Source of the DNA: Pseudomonas hamedanensis
Lineage (GTDB): Bacteria > Pseudomonadota > Gammaproteobacteria > Pseudomonadales > Pseudomonadaceae
DNA length: 64,000 nucleotides
Direction of reading: 5' to 3'
Assembly (NCBI RefSeq): GCF_014268595.2
Contig: NZ_CP077091.1
Span: forward strand, 2,874,501-2,938,500
The stretch's first letter is position 1, and each line of letters begins with the position of its first letter. The notes under the pieces are model-generated. The model did not search any database. It saw only the letters and a list, made by a program, of their open reading frames with translations, and was not told the DNA's origin. A program made the translations under genes and the position numbers. Positions 26,862 to 36,218 of the stretch are shown here, one piece after another.

Positions 26862-27163
26862 GGACAATCTCCGGAAAATATACAGATGGCCATCACGATA
26901 ATCTGCAACGTCCCGAAACACTATCGGCATTCGTATTTCGAATACCGCTAACAAACGAAACGCAGCTGACTGGTATTAAAGGTCACGCCGAAAAAACCAC
27001 ATCAAAAAATGTGCGCAACAGGGTGCCGATCCGGCTGTTAAAATCATTCAAATTTACATCAAACCACTTAACACAGAATTCCTGCACAGCAGGTTTAACC
27101 CTGATTGGACGAACATCAATTTGCCCAATTGCTCTTTATATAAAACCCCGCAGGAGAGTAAGG
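26862..27163. other. AT-rich region upstream of the microcin-like gene
   Basis: This 302-base stretch is markedly richer in A and T than the neighbours. A TATATAAA block at about 27138-27145 could be the -10 region of a promoter for the small gene that follows, but no good -35 box fits. I see no other gene. Confidence 0.45.
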
Positions 27164-27442
27164 ATGCGTGAAATCACATTGGAAGAAGCCGAAGCTATCG
27201 GCGGCGCTTTTGGTGTTCCTGGTGCTGTAGGCGGAGGCTTGGCAGGTGCTACGGCATACGCCGGGAGCCTGCTCGGAGGAGGCACATTCAAAGGCGGGGA
27301 GTTTGCAGCCGCCGTAGGGGTTGGAGCTGTGTCCGGAGCCCTGACGGGCCCTGCCGGCATAGGTCGTACCTTGGGCATGGCGGGCGTCGGTTTCGGTGGC
27401 GGTGTGGTCACCGGAAATACAGGACGACTGACCGGCTCATAA
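27164..27442 (+). CDS. Putative class II microcin (colicin V-like) precursor
   Basis: The product is 92 residues, preceded by AGGAG at a good distance. It begins MREITLEEAEAIGG, a double-glycine leader of the kind processed by C39-peptidase ABC exporters, and closely resembles the MRTLTLNELDSVSGG leader of colicin V. The predicted mature part of 78 residues is rich in Gly and Ala with many GxxxG-type patterns, has no cysteine, and is hydrophobic, as in class II microcins that act on the inner membrane. A two-helix membrane protein gene lies just downstream. No exporter or C39 peptidase is encoded in this window. Alternative: a secreted Gly-rich peptide of another role. Confidence 0.65.
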   Translation: MREITLEEAEAIGGAFGVPGAVGGGLAGATAYAGSLLGGGTFKGGEFAAAVGVGAVSGALTGPAGIGRTLGMAGVGFGGGVVTGNTGRLTGS

Positions 27443-27465
27443 ACAGCTGGCTCTAAACAATGTAT

Positions 27466-27513
27466 GGGCCTGGAGGTGTTCAGAGTCATCGCACCTGAAG
27501 AACTCCAGAGCCC
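27466..27513 (+). other. Imperfect hairpin between microcin-like gene and candidate immunity gene
   Basis: The arms GGGCCTGGAGGTGTTC and GAACTCCAGAGCCC pair with two small bulges around an 18-base loop. It has no T-run. It could set the ratio of the two gene products by attenuation or mRNA stability. Confidence 0.4.
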
Positions 27514-27548
27514 GCACTTTCGAAAAATTGTCTGGAATCAATTCGACC

Positions 27549-27740
27549 ATGCAAATCGCTGTTTCCATAATTTTTGCCCTGATTCTGATGGTGTTGATCA
27601 AGGGTATCGCTTATGCCATCAACTTTAAGTGTGGCCCGATCATCCAGAAAAAACACCTGCAACTGATCGCCATACCCGTTGTTATTTGCCTAACGATATA
27701 CGGCACACCAAAGTTGATGGTGCTTCTAGGCTTGAATTAA
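27549..27740 (+). CDS. Small two-helix membrane protein, candidate microcin immunity protein
   Basis: The product is 63 residues from the ATG, or 70 from an in-frame TTG at 27528. Two hydrophobic segments (about 4-22, IAVSIIFALILMVLIKGIAY, and about 39-58, LIAIPVVICLTIYG) flank a short basic loop (CGPIIQKKHLQ). Microcin and colicin V immunity proteins are small inner-membrane proteins of this kind, encoded directly next to the toxin gene. The binding site is weak. No family was recognised; the role is inferred from position and topology. Confidence 0.5.
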   Translation: MQIAVSIIFALILMVLIKGIAYAINFKCGPIIQKKHLQLIAIPVVICLTIYGTPKLMVLLGLN

Positions 27741-27761
27741 ACAGACGAGTGCCCGCTTCCT

Positions 27762-27789
27762 CCCTTGCGCACGCTGTCCTGCGCAAGGG
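27762..27789 (+). other. Perfect hairpin after the candidate immunity gene
   Basis: CCCTTGCGCA pairs with TGCGCAAGGG around an eight-base loop, 22 bases after the stop. There is no T-run, so termination here would not be of the standard type. Confidence 0.45.
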
Positions 27790-27863
27790 GATCAAGCCGC
27801 TGCACTCTTACGCGAACCTGACGCATGCAGTTTCGAACGCGCCCCCCTTTGAGATCGCCTGCT

Positions 27864-29144
27864 TCATGATCTTTCGCTTAGCACCTGTACATACAGCGCT
27901 CTTCCCGCACCGAGGCCGGCGATGATCGCACCGGCGCCTATAACGCCAAAGATCCAGCCCACCGCATTCCAGCCGCCGGTCCAGTCATGCACCACGCCGA
28001 CCGCGAACGGCCCCATCGACGCCAGCGTGTAGCCAAAGCCCTGAGACATGCTCGACAGGTTCGCCGCTACGTGGGAATCGCGCGAGCGCAGCACGATCAG
28101 GGTCAGCGCCAGACTGAACGTGCCGCCCTGCCCCAGCCCCAGCAAAATCGCCCAGCCCCACAACCCTTCGATCGGCGCGTACAGGCAACCGAACAGACCG
28201 CCCAGTGTCAGCGCCATGACCACGACGATCGCCAGGCGCTGATCCTTGCCACGCGTCGCCAACCACGGCGCGGCCAGGGAACTGGCAAGCTGGATGATCA
28301 CCGAACCGGACAGCACCAGACCGGCCTGGGTAGGGGTCAGACCCCGTCCAATGAGGATCGACGGCAACCAGCCAAATACGATGTACGCCAGTGACGATTG
28401 CAGCCCCATATACAACGTTACTTGCCAGGCCAGCGGATCTCGCAGCAGTCCGCGCACGCGATAAGCCACGTTGTGCGCGCCGTGCTTCGGCCCGACCTGC
28501 GGCAGCCAGAACACCGCAGCCACCAATGCAGGAATCACCCAGAAACCCAGGCCCATCGCCCAGCTGTTATCGAAGTGCTCGCTCAATGGCACGGTCGAAC
28601 CCGCCGCCATCGCCGCGCCCAGGCACAGCGCCATGGTATAGACGCCGGTCATGGTGCCGGCATGTCTGGCGAAATCGCGTTTGACGATGCCCGGCAGCAG
28701 CACGCCGACGATGCCGATGCTGGCGCCGCCCAGCACGCTGCCGGCGAACAGGCCGATCTCGCCGAAGTTGCTGCGCAGGATGATGCCGCAGGCCAGGGTC
28801 AGCAGAATCCCCAGCACCACCCGCTCAGCGCCAAAGCGCCGCGCCAGAATCGGTGCCAACGGTGCGAACAAGCCCAGGCACAGCACCGGCAGCGTGGTCA
28901 GCAGTCCCGCCTGCGCCGCAGACAGTCCGAGACTTCTGGAGACCTCGCTGAGCAATGGCGCCATGCTCGACAATGCCGGGCGCAGGTTCAACGCCACCAG
29001 AATCAGTCCGAGCAGCAACAGCCACGGGCGTTTTACCAGCGGCTGGCTTTGCTGCACTTGCTCATCATCGGCCTCGGCATCGATCAACAGCTCTTCCAGC
29101 TCGGTGGTGCGCTTCGATGCTGTGGATAACTCAGTGCGGGACAT
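27864..29144 (-). CDS. MFS transporter, CynX/NimT-like
   Basis: The product is 426 residues with twelve predicted membrane segments after an acidic, cytosolic N-terminal tail of about 35 residues. The sequence ILVALNLRPALSSMAPLLSEV is typical of the cyanate/nitroimidazole-type MFS branch. It likely exports or imports a small anionic or aromatic compound; the substrate is unknown. I chose MSRTELSTASK; a start eight codons earlier (MNLETEKT) overlaps the regulator gene and is possible. It is transcribed with the GntR gene that precedes it. Confidence 0.88.
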   Translation of the reverse strand: MSRTELSTASKRTTELEELLIDAEADDEQVQQSQPLVKRPWLLLLGLILVALNLRPALSSMAPLLSEVSRSLGLSAAQAGLLTTLPVLCLGLFAPLAPILARRFGAERVVLGILLTLACGIILRSNFGEIGLFAGSVLGGASIGIVGVLLPGIVKRDFARHAGTMTGVYTMALCLGAAMAAGSTVPLSEHFDNSWAMGLGFWVIPALVAAVFWLPQVGPKHGAHNVAYRVRGLLRDPLAWQVTLYMGLQSSLAYIVFGWLPSILIGRGLTPTQAGLVLSGSVIIQLASSLAAPWLATRGKDQRLAIVVVMALTLGGLFGCLYAPIEGLWGWAILLGLGQGGTFSLALTLIVLRSRDSHVAANLSSMSQGFGYTLASMGPFAVGVVHDWTGGWNAVGWIFGVIGAGAIIAGLGAGRALYVQVLSERS

Positions 29145-29157
29145 GGTTTTCTCGGTT

Positions 29158-29817
29158 TCAAGGTTCATTGATCAACTGCCTCGACAAGGCTTTGGCCCGT
29201 TCCGGGTCGCGTTGCTCGACTGCATCGAGCAAGTCGATATGCAGGTCGAACACTTCCTGACGGCGCGGGGAGATGTTCAGGGTCTGGCGCAATTGCGCGC
29301 CGACGATGCTGGAGAAATAGCGATACAACTCGCTGAGGGTCGGGTTGTGTGCGGCATCGACCAGACGACGGTGGAACACCAGATCGCAGGCGATATAGGT
29401 GTCGAGATCGCCATGATAGTGACTGCCGCTGATGCCGAGCGCTTCACGCAGGGCGGCAAGGTCCTCATCGGTGCGGCGCAGCGCCGCCAGACCGATGGCT
29501 TCCACTTCAAGAATGTGCCGGGTCTCCCGGGCCTGTTCCAGCGAACAGCGGGACAGCGCCTTGAGCGTGTCCAAGGGATCGACCACCGCGCGCAGATAAC
29601 TGCCGTCGCCCTGGCGGATTTCGATCAAGCCCGAAAACGCCAGAACGCGCATGGCCTCGCGCACAGTGTTGCGGCTGATGCCCAACTCGGCGCACAGCTC
29701 AGGCTCGGTCGGCAAACGTTCGCCAACTTGCCAAGCGCCGCTATTGATGCGCTGGCGCAATTGATCCAGGGCTTGATCGACCAGGGATCGTTTAACCAGA
29801 GGAGAAATTTCAGACAT
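29158..29817 (-). CDS. FadR/GntR-family transcriptional regulator
   Basis: The product is 219 residues. The winged helix (about 8-75, with LPTEPELCAELGISRNTVREAMRVL) is followed by an all-helical FCD ligand-binding domain (about 85-205). FCD proteins respond to small carboxylates or sugar acids. It very probably controls itself and the MFS gene that follows, through the palindrome just upstream of its start. The start MSEISPLVKRSL fits the family. Confidence 0.92.
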   Translation of the reverse strand: MSEISPLVKRSLVDQALDQLRQRINSGAWQVGERLPTEPELCAELGISRNTVREAMRVLAFSGLIEIRQGDGSYLRAVVDPLDTLKALSRCSLEQARETRHILEVEAIGLAALRRTDEDLAALREALGISGSHYHGDLDTYIACDLVFHRRLVDAAHNPTLSELYRYFSSIVGAQLRQTLNISPRRQEVFDLHIDLLDAVEQRDPERAKALSRQLINEP

Positions 29818-29828
29818 GAGCTCGCCTT

Positions 29829-29849
29829 TTCATCCAATCATAGGATGAA
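29829..29849. promoter_or_regulatory. Candidate operator of the GntR regulator
   Basis: The perfect palindrome TTCATCC-(7)-GGATGAA lies 11 bases upstream of the regulator start. Its size and place suit an autoregulatory FadR-type site. Binding is inferred, not shown. Confidence 0.5.
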
Positions 29850-29936
29850 TTTTCTGACATGTTAGTCAGACCCATGTAGGACGACAACCACCTAGGGTCA
29901 ATCGGAGACACATGAAGCGGCATTTTCGATTGGTCA

Positions 29937-29959
29937 AAATTACCCTTTAAGGGTAATTT
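29937..29959. promoter_or_regulatory. MqsA-type operator of mqsRA
   Basis: A perfect 23-base palindrome with core TACCCTTTAAGGGTA lies 24 bases upstream of mqsR. MqsA binds palindromes of the form AACCT/AGGTT in E. coli, and I recall TACCCT-N3-AGGGTA for a P. fluorescens MqsA, which this site would match exactly. It probably mediates repression by the antitoxin. Confidence 0.75.
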
Positions 29960-29982
29960 CAGGGACAGGGTTTTGGTTTCTT

Positions 29983-30294
29983 ATGGAGAAGAACACGCCC
30001 CATTACGACTTGGCGGTGATCAAAGCTGAGGTGAGGCGGCTCGGCAAAAAAGCTTTCACCAAGACCTCGATCGATTCCGCGGAAAAGTTAGGTTTCAATG
30101 TCGTTGAGATGCAAGAGACCGTTTTCGGTCTGCAAAAAAAGATGTTGTACAAGTCGATGACTACCTACATCGATCATCGGGTCTGGCAGGACGTGTATCA
30201 CACCCATTCACAAGATCAGGAGATTTATATCAAGGTGACATACCGCCCCGGCGGCAGCCCACCGGTAATCTCCTTCAAGGAGAAAAACCCATGA
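29983..30294 (+). CDS. mqsR: Toxin MqsR (mRNA interferase)
   Basis: The product is 103 residues. MqsR is a RelE-fold ribonuclease that cuts mRNA at GCU/GCA-type sites and slows growth. Close matches to the E. coli protein are MEKNTPHYDLAVIKAEV, FYKSMTTY-like LYKSMTTYIDHRVWQDVYH, and the C-terminal VISFKEKNP. As in E. coli the toxin gene comes first; the antitoxin gene overlaps it by four bases. Confidence 0.93.
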   Translation: MEKNTPHYDLAVIKAEVRRLGKKAFTKTSIDSAEKLGFNVVEMQETVFGLQKKMLYKSMTTYIDHRVWQDVYHTHSQDQEIYIKVTYRPGGSPPVISFKEKNP

Positions 30295-30779
30295 AAACCC
30301 GGCAATGTGTCAGCTGCGGTGCGTGTGAGGGAATGAGGCATTTTCACGGTCGTGGCGAAACCCTGAGAGTCAAAGGCATGGAGCGTCGTGTTGATAATCT
30401 TTCTGGCTGGGAGTGCCAGAACTGCGGTGAGATCGAATGGGATGCCGACACCGATAGTGCGGAACGTTATTGCGATGCTGGTGATGAGCTGGTTATCGCT
30501 GCCAGACAAATGATTGGTAACGAGATGAAGCGTATCCGTCGCAAATTGCACCTGACGCAAAAAGAGACGGTGCAGCTGCTGTCTGGGGGGGGGCATAACG
30601 CATTTTCTCGCTATGAGCGCGGTGAAGTATTACCGCCCAAGGCACTCATACTGTTGATGCGTTTATTGGATCGTTACCCATACTTGCTGACCGATGCAAA
30701 GACTCTCGGCGAAGGTGCAGATTTGAGAGGTTTCGAGCACATAGTGCATAAAGAACAGGAATCCCTTTCCGTCTCCTGA
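30291..30779 (+). CDS. mqsA: Antitoxin MqsA
   Basis: The product is 162 residues, against about 131 in E. coli; the extra part is a C-terminal tail of about 30 residues. The N-terminal zinc domain that binds MqsR has two cysteine pairs (Cys6 and Cys9, Cys42 and Cys45). The C-terminal HTH domain has LTQKETVQLLSGGGHNAFSRYERG, as in E. coli. It neutralises MqsR and represses the operon. Codons 99-101 form an uninterrupted run of nine G residues, a site prone to slippage, just before the DNA-contact segment. Confidence 0.93.
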   Translation: MKTRQCVSCGACEGMRHFHGRGETLRVKGMERRVDNLSGWECQNCGEIEWDADTDSAERYCDAGDELVIAARQMIGNEMKRIRRKLHLTQKETVQLLSGGGHNAFSRYERGEVLPPKALILLMRLLDRYPYLLTDAKTLGEGADLRGFEHIVHKEQESLSVS

Positions 30780-30785
30780 GATCCC

Positions 30786-30822
30786 AAAAAACAAACCCGG
30801 CACGTGGCCGGGTTTGGTTTTT
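30786..30822. terminator. Bidirectional terminator of mqsA and aapP
   Basis: AAACCCGGC pairs with GCCGGGTTT around a five-base loop. A-runs on the left and T-runs on the right make it effective from both sides of these convergent genes. Confidence 0.9.
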
Positions 30823-30834
30823 ACACATAAACCA

Positions 30835-31599
30835 TCAATGCAAAATCTGACTCAGGAACAGCTTCGTCCGGTCATTCTGCGGATTATCGAAGAAGTCGTT
30901 CGGCGCCGCCTGTTCAACGATCTCACCCTTGTCCATGAAGATCACGCGGTTGGCCACGGTGCGGGCGAAGCCCATTTCGTGGGTCACGCAAAGCATGGTC
31001 ATGCCGTCTTCAGCCAGACCGATCATGGTGTCCAGAACCTCTTTCACCATCTCCGGATCGAGGGCTGAAGTCGGTTCGTCGAACAGCATGATTTTCGGCT
31101 TCATGCACAGCGCGCGGGCGATCGCCACACGCTGTTGCTGACCGCCGGACAATTGCCCCGGGTACTTGTGCGCCTGTTCCGGAATGCGTACGCGTTCCAG
31201 ATAATGCATGGCGATTTCCTCGGCCTTGCGCTTGGGCATCTTGCGTACCCACATCGGCGCCAGGGTGCAGTTCTGCAAAATGGTCAGGTGCGGGAACAGG
31301 TTGAAGTGCTGGAACACCATGCCGACTTCGCGGCGGATCGCTTCGATCTGCTTGAGGTCGTTGGTCAGTTCCACGCCATCGACAACGATGCGGCCCTGCT
31401 GGTGTTCTTCCAGACGGTTCAGGCAGCGAATCGTGGTCGATTTACCGGAACCCGACGGGCCGCAGAGGACAATACGCTCGCCCTGCTTGACGTTGAGGTT
31501 GATGTCTTTGAGCACGTGAAACTGGCCGTACCACTTGTTCACGCCCTGCATCTGAATGATGCCTTCCGGACCCACTGGCTTTTTGATTGCTTCGCTCAT
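30835..31599 (-). CDS. aapP: General L-amino acid ABC transporter, ATP-binding protein
   Basis: The product is 254 residues. It powers the AapQM channel. Walker A is GPSGSGKST, the signature LSGGQQQR and Walker [14 protein letters not shown]. It is the last gene of aapJQMP, 13 bases after aapM, and ends at a shared terminator. The family is known as a broad-specificity amino acid uptake system. Confidence 0.95.
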   Translation of the reverse strand: MSEAIKKPVGPEGIIQMQGVNKWYGQFHVLKDINLNVKQGERIVLCGPSGSGKSTTIRCLNRLEEHQQGRIVVDGVELTNDLKQIEAIRREVGMVFQHFNLFPHLTILQNCTLAPMWVRKMPKRKAEEIAMHYLERVRIPEQAHKYPGQLSGGQQQRVAIARALCMKPKIMLFDEPTSALDPEMVKEVLDTMIGLAEDGMTMLCVTHEMGFARTVANRVIFMDKGEIVEQAAPNDFFDNPQNDRTKLFLSQILH

Positions 31600-31612
31600 T
31601 TACAGAGAACTC

Positions 31613-32707
31613 CTAACGCTTGTGGCCAGTGTCGAGCTTGCGTTCCAGATGCATGGAATAGCGCGACATACCAAAACAGAAAATCCAGAACACCAGGGCG
31701 GCGAACACGTAGCCTTCGGTGGCCATGCCCAGCCATTTCGGGTCGGCAGCGGCTTGCTTGACGCTGTTGAGCAGGTCAAAGAGGCCGATGATGATCACCA
31801 GGCTAGTGTCCTTGAACAGCGCGATGAAGGTGTTGACGATGCCGGGGATCACCAGCTTCAGGGCTTGCGGCAGAATCACCAGGCCCATCGAACGCCAGTA
31901 ACCGAGGCCCATCGCCGCAGCCGCTTCGTACTGCCCTTTGGGAATCGCTTGCAGACCGCCGCGCACCACTTCGGCGACGTAAGCCGACTGGAACAGGATC
32001 ACGCCGATCAGCGCCCGCAGCAGCTTGTCGAAGTTCATGCCTTCGGGCAGGAACAGCGGCAGCATCACCGAGGACATGAACAACACCGTGATCAACGGCA
32101 CGCCGCGCCAGAACTCGATGAAGGTCACGCAGACCACACGAATCGCCGGCATGTTCGAACGACGCCCCAGCGCCAGTACGATCCCAAGCGGCAAGGCGCC
32201 AGCAATGCCGACGGTGGCAATCACCAGGGTCAGCATCAGACCGCCCCACTGACTGGTCGGCACGGTGGTCATGCCGAAACCGCCGTGCAGCAGGATAAAG
32301 GCGATGATCGGGTACAGCACCAGGAAGCTCAGTCCGTAGATCGCTTTACGCGGTACCCGCGAAATAAACAGTGGTGCCGCGCCAATCACCGCCAGCCACA
32401 CGGTCAGGTCGACGCGCCAGCGCAGTTCCGTCGGGTAGTAGCCGTACATGAACTGGCCGAAACGCTGCTGAATGAACACCCAGCAGGCGCCTTCCTTGGT
32501 GCAGTCGGCGCGCGTGGTGCCGACCCAGTTGGCATCAACGATTGCCCAACTGATGATCGGTGGCACGACGAGGTAAATCAGATAAAACGCAAACAGCGTC
32601 AGCAGGGTGTTGAGCCAGCTGGAGAACATGTTCGCGCGCATCCACGCCAGTACACCGATACTGCTGTTCGGTGGTGGCATGTCGGGTTTGAAAGTATGAG
32701 TACTCAT
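31613..32707 (-). CDS. aapM: General L-amino acid ABC transporter permease AapM
   Basis: The product is 364 residues with an N-terminal membrane part and a C-terminal transport domain holding the EAA loop (EAAAAMGLGYWRSMGLVILPQA). It pairs with AapQ in the inner membrane. The long first half with two predicted loops is normal for this family. It begins 10 bases after aapQ. Confidence 0.95.
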   Translation of the reverse strand: MSTHTFKPDMPPPNSSIGVLAWMRANMFSSWLNTLLTLFAFYLIYLVVPPIISWAIVDANWVGTTRADCTKEGACWVFIQQRFGQFMYGYYPTELRWRVDLTVWLAVIGAAPLFISRVPRKAIYGLSFLVLYPIIAFILLHGGFGMTTVPTSQWGGLMLTLVIATVGIAGALPLGIVLALGRRSNMPAIRVVCVTFIEFWRGVPLITVLFMSSVMLPLFLPEGMNFDKLLRALIGVILFQSAYVAEVVRGGLQAIPKGQYEAAAAMGLGYWRSMGLVILPQALKLVIPGIVNTFIALFKDTSLVIIIGLFDLLNSVKQAAADPKWLGMATEGYVFAALVFWIFCFGMSRYSMHLERKLDTGHKR

Positions 32708-32717
32708 GCGCTTTTCC

Positions 32718-33899
32718 TTACCGCTCGATCAGCGCAATGCGCTTGTTGTACCAGTTCATCAGCAAGGAAATGCTGATACTGATCGCCAGGTACACGCTCA
32801 TGGTGATGGCAATCACTTCGATGGCCTGACCGGTCTGGTTGAGCACGGTGCCAGCGAACAGCGAAACCATTTCCGGGTAACCGATACCGGCGGCCAGCGA
32901 CGAGTTTTTCGCCAGGTTCAGGTATTGGCTGGTCAGCGGCGGGATGATCACGCGCAGAGCTTGCGGAATGATCACCTTGCGCAGGGTCGGGCCATTACGC
33001 AGGCCGAGCGAACGGGCCGCTTCGGTCTGGCCGTGGCTGACCGACTTGATGCCCGAACGCACGATCTCGGCAATAAACGCCGCGGTGTACACGGTCAGGG
33101 CCAGGGTCAACGCCAGCAGTTCCGGGATCAACACCCAGCCACCGACAAAGTTGAAGCCCTTGAGCTCAGGCATTTCCCAGTGCAGCGGGGCGCCGAAGAT
33201 CAGCGCGCACAAGGTCGGGATCACCAGCGCAATCGCCAGGCCGACCCAGAACTTGTGGAACGGTACGCCGGTTTCTTCGAAGCGCTTGTTGGCCCAGCGG
33301 CACATCAGCACGATGCCGACGATGGCCAGCACGATGCTGGTCACGAACGCCCAGAAGCCATCAGCGGCCAGTGCGGCCGGCATGTTCAGGCCCCGGCTGC
33401 TGACAAAGAAGGTGTCGCCGAAGTTATGGCTGTTGCGCGGCCCCGGCATGGTCAGGAATACCGCGAAATACCAGAACAGGATTTGCAGCAGCGGCGGAAT
33501 GTTGCGGAACACTTCCACATACACCGTCGCCAGTTTGGCAATGATCCAGTTCTGCGACAGCCGCGCTACACCCACGATGAAACCGAGGATCGTCGCCAGG
33601 ATCACGCCGATGAAGGTCACCAACAGAGTGTTGAGCAGGCCGATGACAAACACCCGCGCGTAGCTGTCCGCTTCGGTGTAGTCGATCAGGGTTTGAGCGA
33701 TGCCGAACCCGGCACTGCGCTCCAGAAAGCTGAAACCGGAGGTGATGCCCCGGTGCTGAAGGTTGGTTTGCGTATTGTCGAACAGGTACCAGCCAAGCGA
33801 GACCACCGCCACAACAGTGATGATCTGGAATAGCCACGCACGCACTCGTGGATCGCTGAGGCTGAGCCTCTGCTTTGGTGCGCCGATTGAATTTTGCAT
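32718..33899 (-). CDS. aapQ: General L-amino acid ABC transporter permease AapQ
   Basis: The product is 393 residues. The C-terminal transport domain has the EAA loop TEAARSLGLRNGPTLRKVIIPQA. A long periplasmic insertion separates the N-terminal segments, as usual in AapQ. It follows aapJ after a hairpin that probably lowers its expression relative to the binding protein. Confidence 0.95.
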   Translation of the reverse strand: MQNSIGAPKQRLSLSDPRVRAWLFQIITVVAVVSLGWYLFDNTQTNLQHRGITSGFSFLERSAGFGIAQTLIDYTEADSYARVFVIGLLNTLLVTFIGVILATILGFIVGVARLSQNWIIAKLATVYVEVFRNIPPLLQILFWYFAVFLTMPGPRNSHNFGDTFFVSSRGLNMPAALAADGFWAFVTSIVLAIVGIVLMCRWANKRFEETGVPFHKFWVGLAIALVIPTLCALIFGAPLHWEMPELKGFNFVGGWVLIPELLALTLALTVYTAAFIAEIVRSGIKSVSHGQTEAARSLGLRNGPTLRKVIIPQALRVIIPPLTSQYLNLAKNSSLAAGIGYPEMVSLFAGTVLNQTGQAIEVIAITMSVYLAISISISLLMNWYNKRIALIER

Positions 33900-33929
33900 G
33901 AAGTGCCCCGGAAGAAATGGAACAAGAAC

Positions 33930-33958
33930 ATCACCCGGCGGTTGGCCCGCCGGGTGAT
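33930..33958 (-). other. Intercistronic hairpin aapJ-aapQ
   Basis: ATCACCCGGCGG pairs with CCGCCGGGTGAT around a four- to five-base loop, 8 bases after the aapJ stop. With no T-run it probably protects the aapJ mRNA, giving excess binding protein over permease. Confidence 0.7.
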
Positions 33959-33965
33959 AGAACCA

Positions 33966-34997
33966 TTAGCGCACTGGTGGTGCGTACTGAATGCCGCCGT
34001 TGTTCCACAGGGCGTTCAGGCCACGGTCGATTTCCAGCGGAGTGCTCTTGCCGAGGTTTTTCTCGAAGATTTCACCGTAGTTGCCGACTTGCTTGACGAT
34101 CTGCACAACCCAGTCTTTCGGCAATTTCAGGTCTTTACCGTATTCGCCGTCAGCGCCGAGCATACGGGCCACGTCCGGGTTCTTGGTCGACTTGGCTTCA
34201 GCTTCGACGTTTTTCGAAGTGATACCGGCCTCTTCGGCATTGAGCAGCGCGTAGCCAGTCCAGCGCACGATGGCCAGCCACTCGTCGTCGCCGTTACGCA
34301 CGACCGGGCCCAGTGGTTCTTTGGAAATGGTTTCCGGCAGAACCACGTAGTCCTTCGGCGAGGCCAGCTTGCTGCGCTGGGCGAACAGCTGGGACTTGTC
34401 GGAGGTCAGCACGTCGCAACGACCGGATTCCAGCGACTTGGCGCTTTCATCGGAGGTGTCGAAGGTGATCGGGGTGTATTTCAGACCGTTGCCACGGAAG
34501 TAGTCGGAAACGTTCAGCTCGGTGGTGGTACCGGCCTGGATGCAGATGGTTGCACCGTCCAGTTCCTTGGCGCTTTTCACGCCAAGCTTGTTGTTCACCA
34601 GAAAGCCGATGCCGTCGTAGTAAGTAATGAAGCCCGGGAATTTCAGGCCCATGCCCGCGTCACGGGAGCTGGTCATGGTGGTGTTGCGCGACAGGATGTC
34701 GATCTCGCCCGATTGCAGCGCGGTGAAGCGCTCCTTGGCGTTCAACTGACTGAATTTGACTTTGGTCGCGTCGCCGAAAACGGCAGCGGCCACAGCGCGG
34801 CAGACATCAGCGTCGATGCCGAGGATCTTGCCGGTTGCATCCGGTACCGAGAAGCCCGGCAGACCGTCGCTGACGCCACACTGCACGAAACCTTTCTTCT
34901 GTACCGCATCCAGGGTTGCACCCGCCTGAGCGAACCCGCTGACGCCGAGTACTGCTGCAGCAGTCACGACCGCCAGAGTGGATTTCAACATCTTCAT
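33966..34997 (-). CDS. aapJ: General L-amino acid ABC transporter substrate-binding protein
   Basis: The product is 343 residues with a signal peptide of about 24 residues (LKSTLAVVTAAAVLGVSGFAQA). The periplasmic amino acid binding fold has VQKKGFVQCGVSDGLPGFS and GEIDILSRNTTMTSSRDAG. It leads the operon and delivers amino acids to AapQM. A good ribosome binding site (GGAGG) precedes the ATG. Confidence 0.96.
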   Translation of the reverse strand: MKMLKSTLAVVTAAAVLGVSGFAQAGATLDAVQKKGFVQCGVSDGLPGFSVPDATGKILGIDADVCRAVAAAVFGDATKVKFSQLNAKERFTALQSGEIDILSRNTTMTSSRDAGMGLKFPGFITYYDGIGFLVNNKLGVKSAKELDGATICIQAGTTTELNVSDYFRGNGLKYTPITFDTSDESAKSLESGRCDVLTSDKSQLFAQRSKLASPKDYVVLPETISKEPLGPVVRNGDDEWLAIVRWTGYALLNAEEAGITSKNVEAEAKSTKNPDVARMLGADGEYGKDLKLPKDWVVQIVKQVGNYGEIFEKNLGKSTPLEIDRGLNALWNNGGIQYAPPVR

Positions 34998-36121
<1,124 letters not shown>

Positions 36122-36218
36122 TTTCGCGGCCAATGTCGGCCCATTGATCCCTCCTACTACGCCGCGCCCGTTTCTTGCATTACACTGGCCGGCGTACATT
36201 CCTTAACCAATTGATGAG

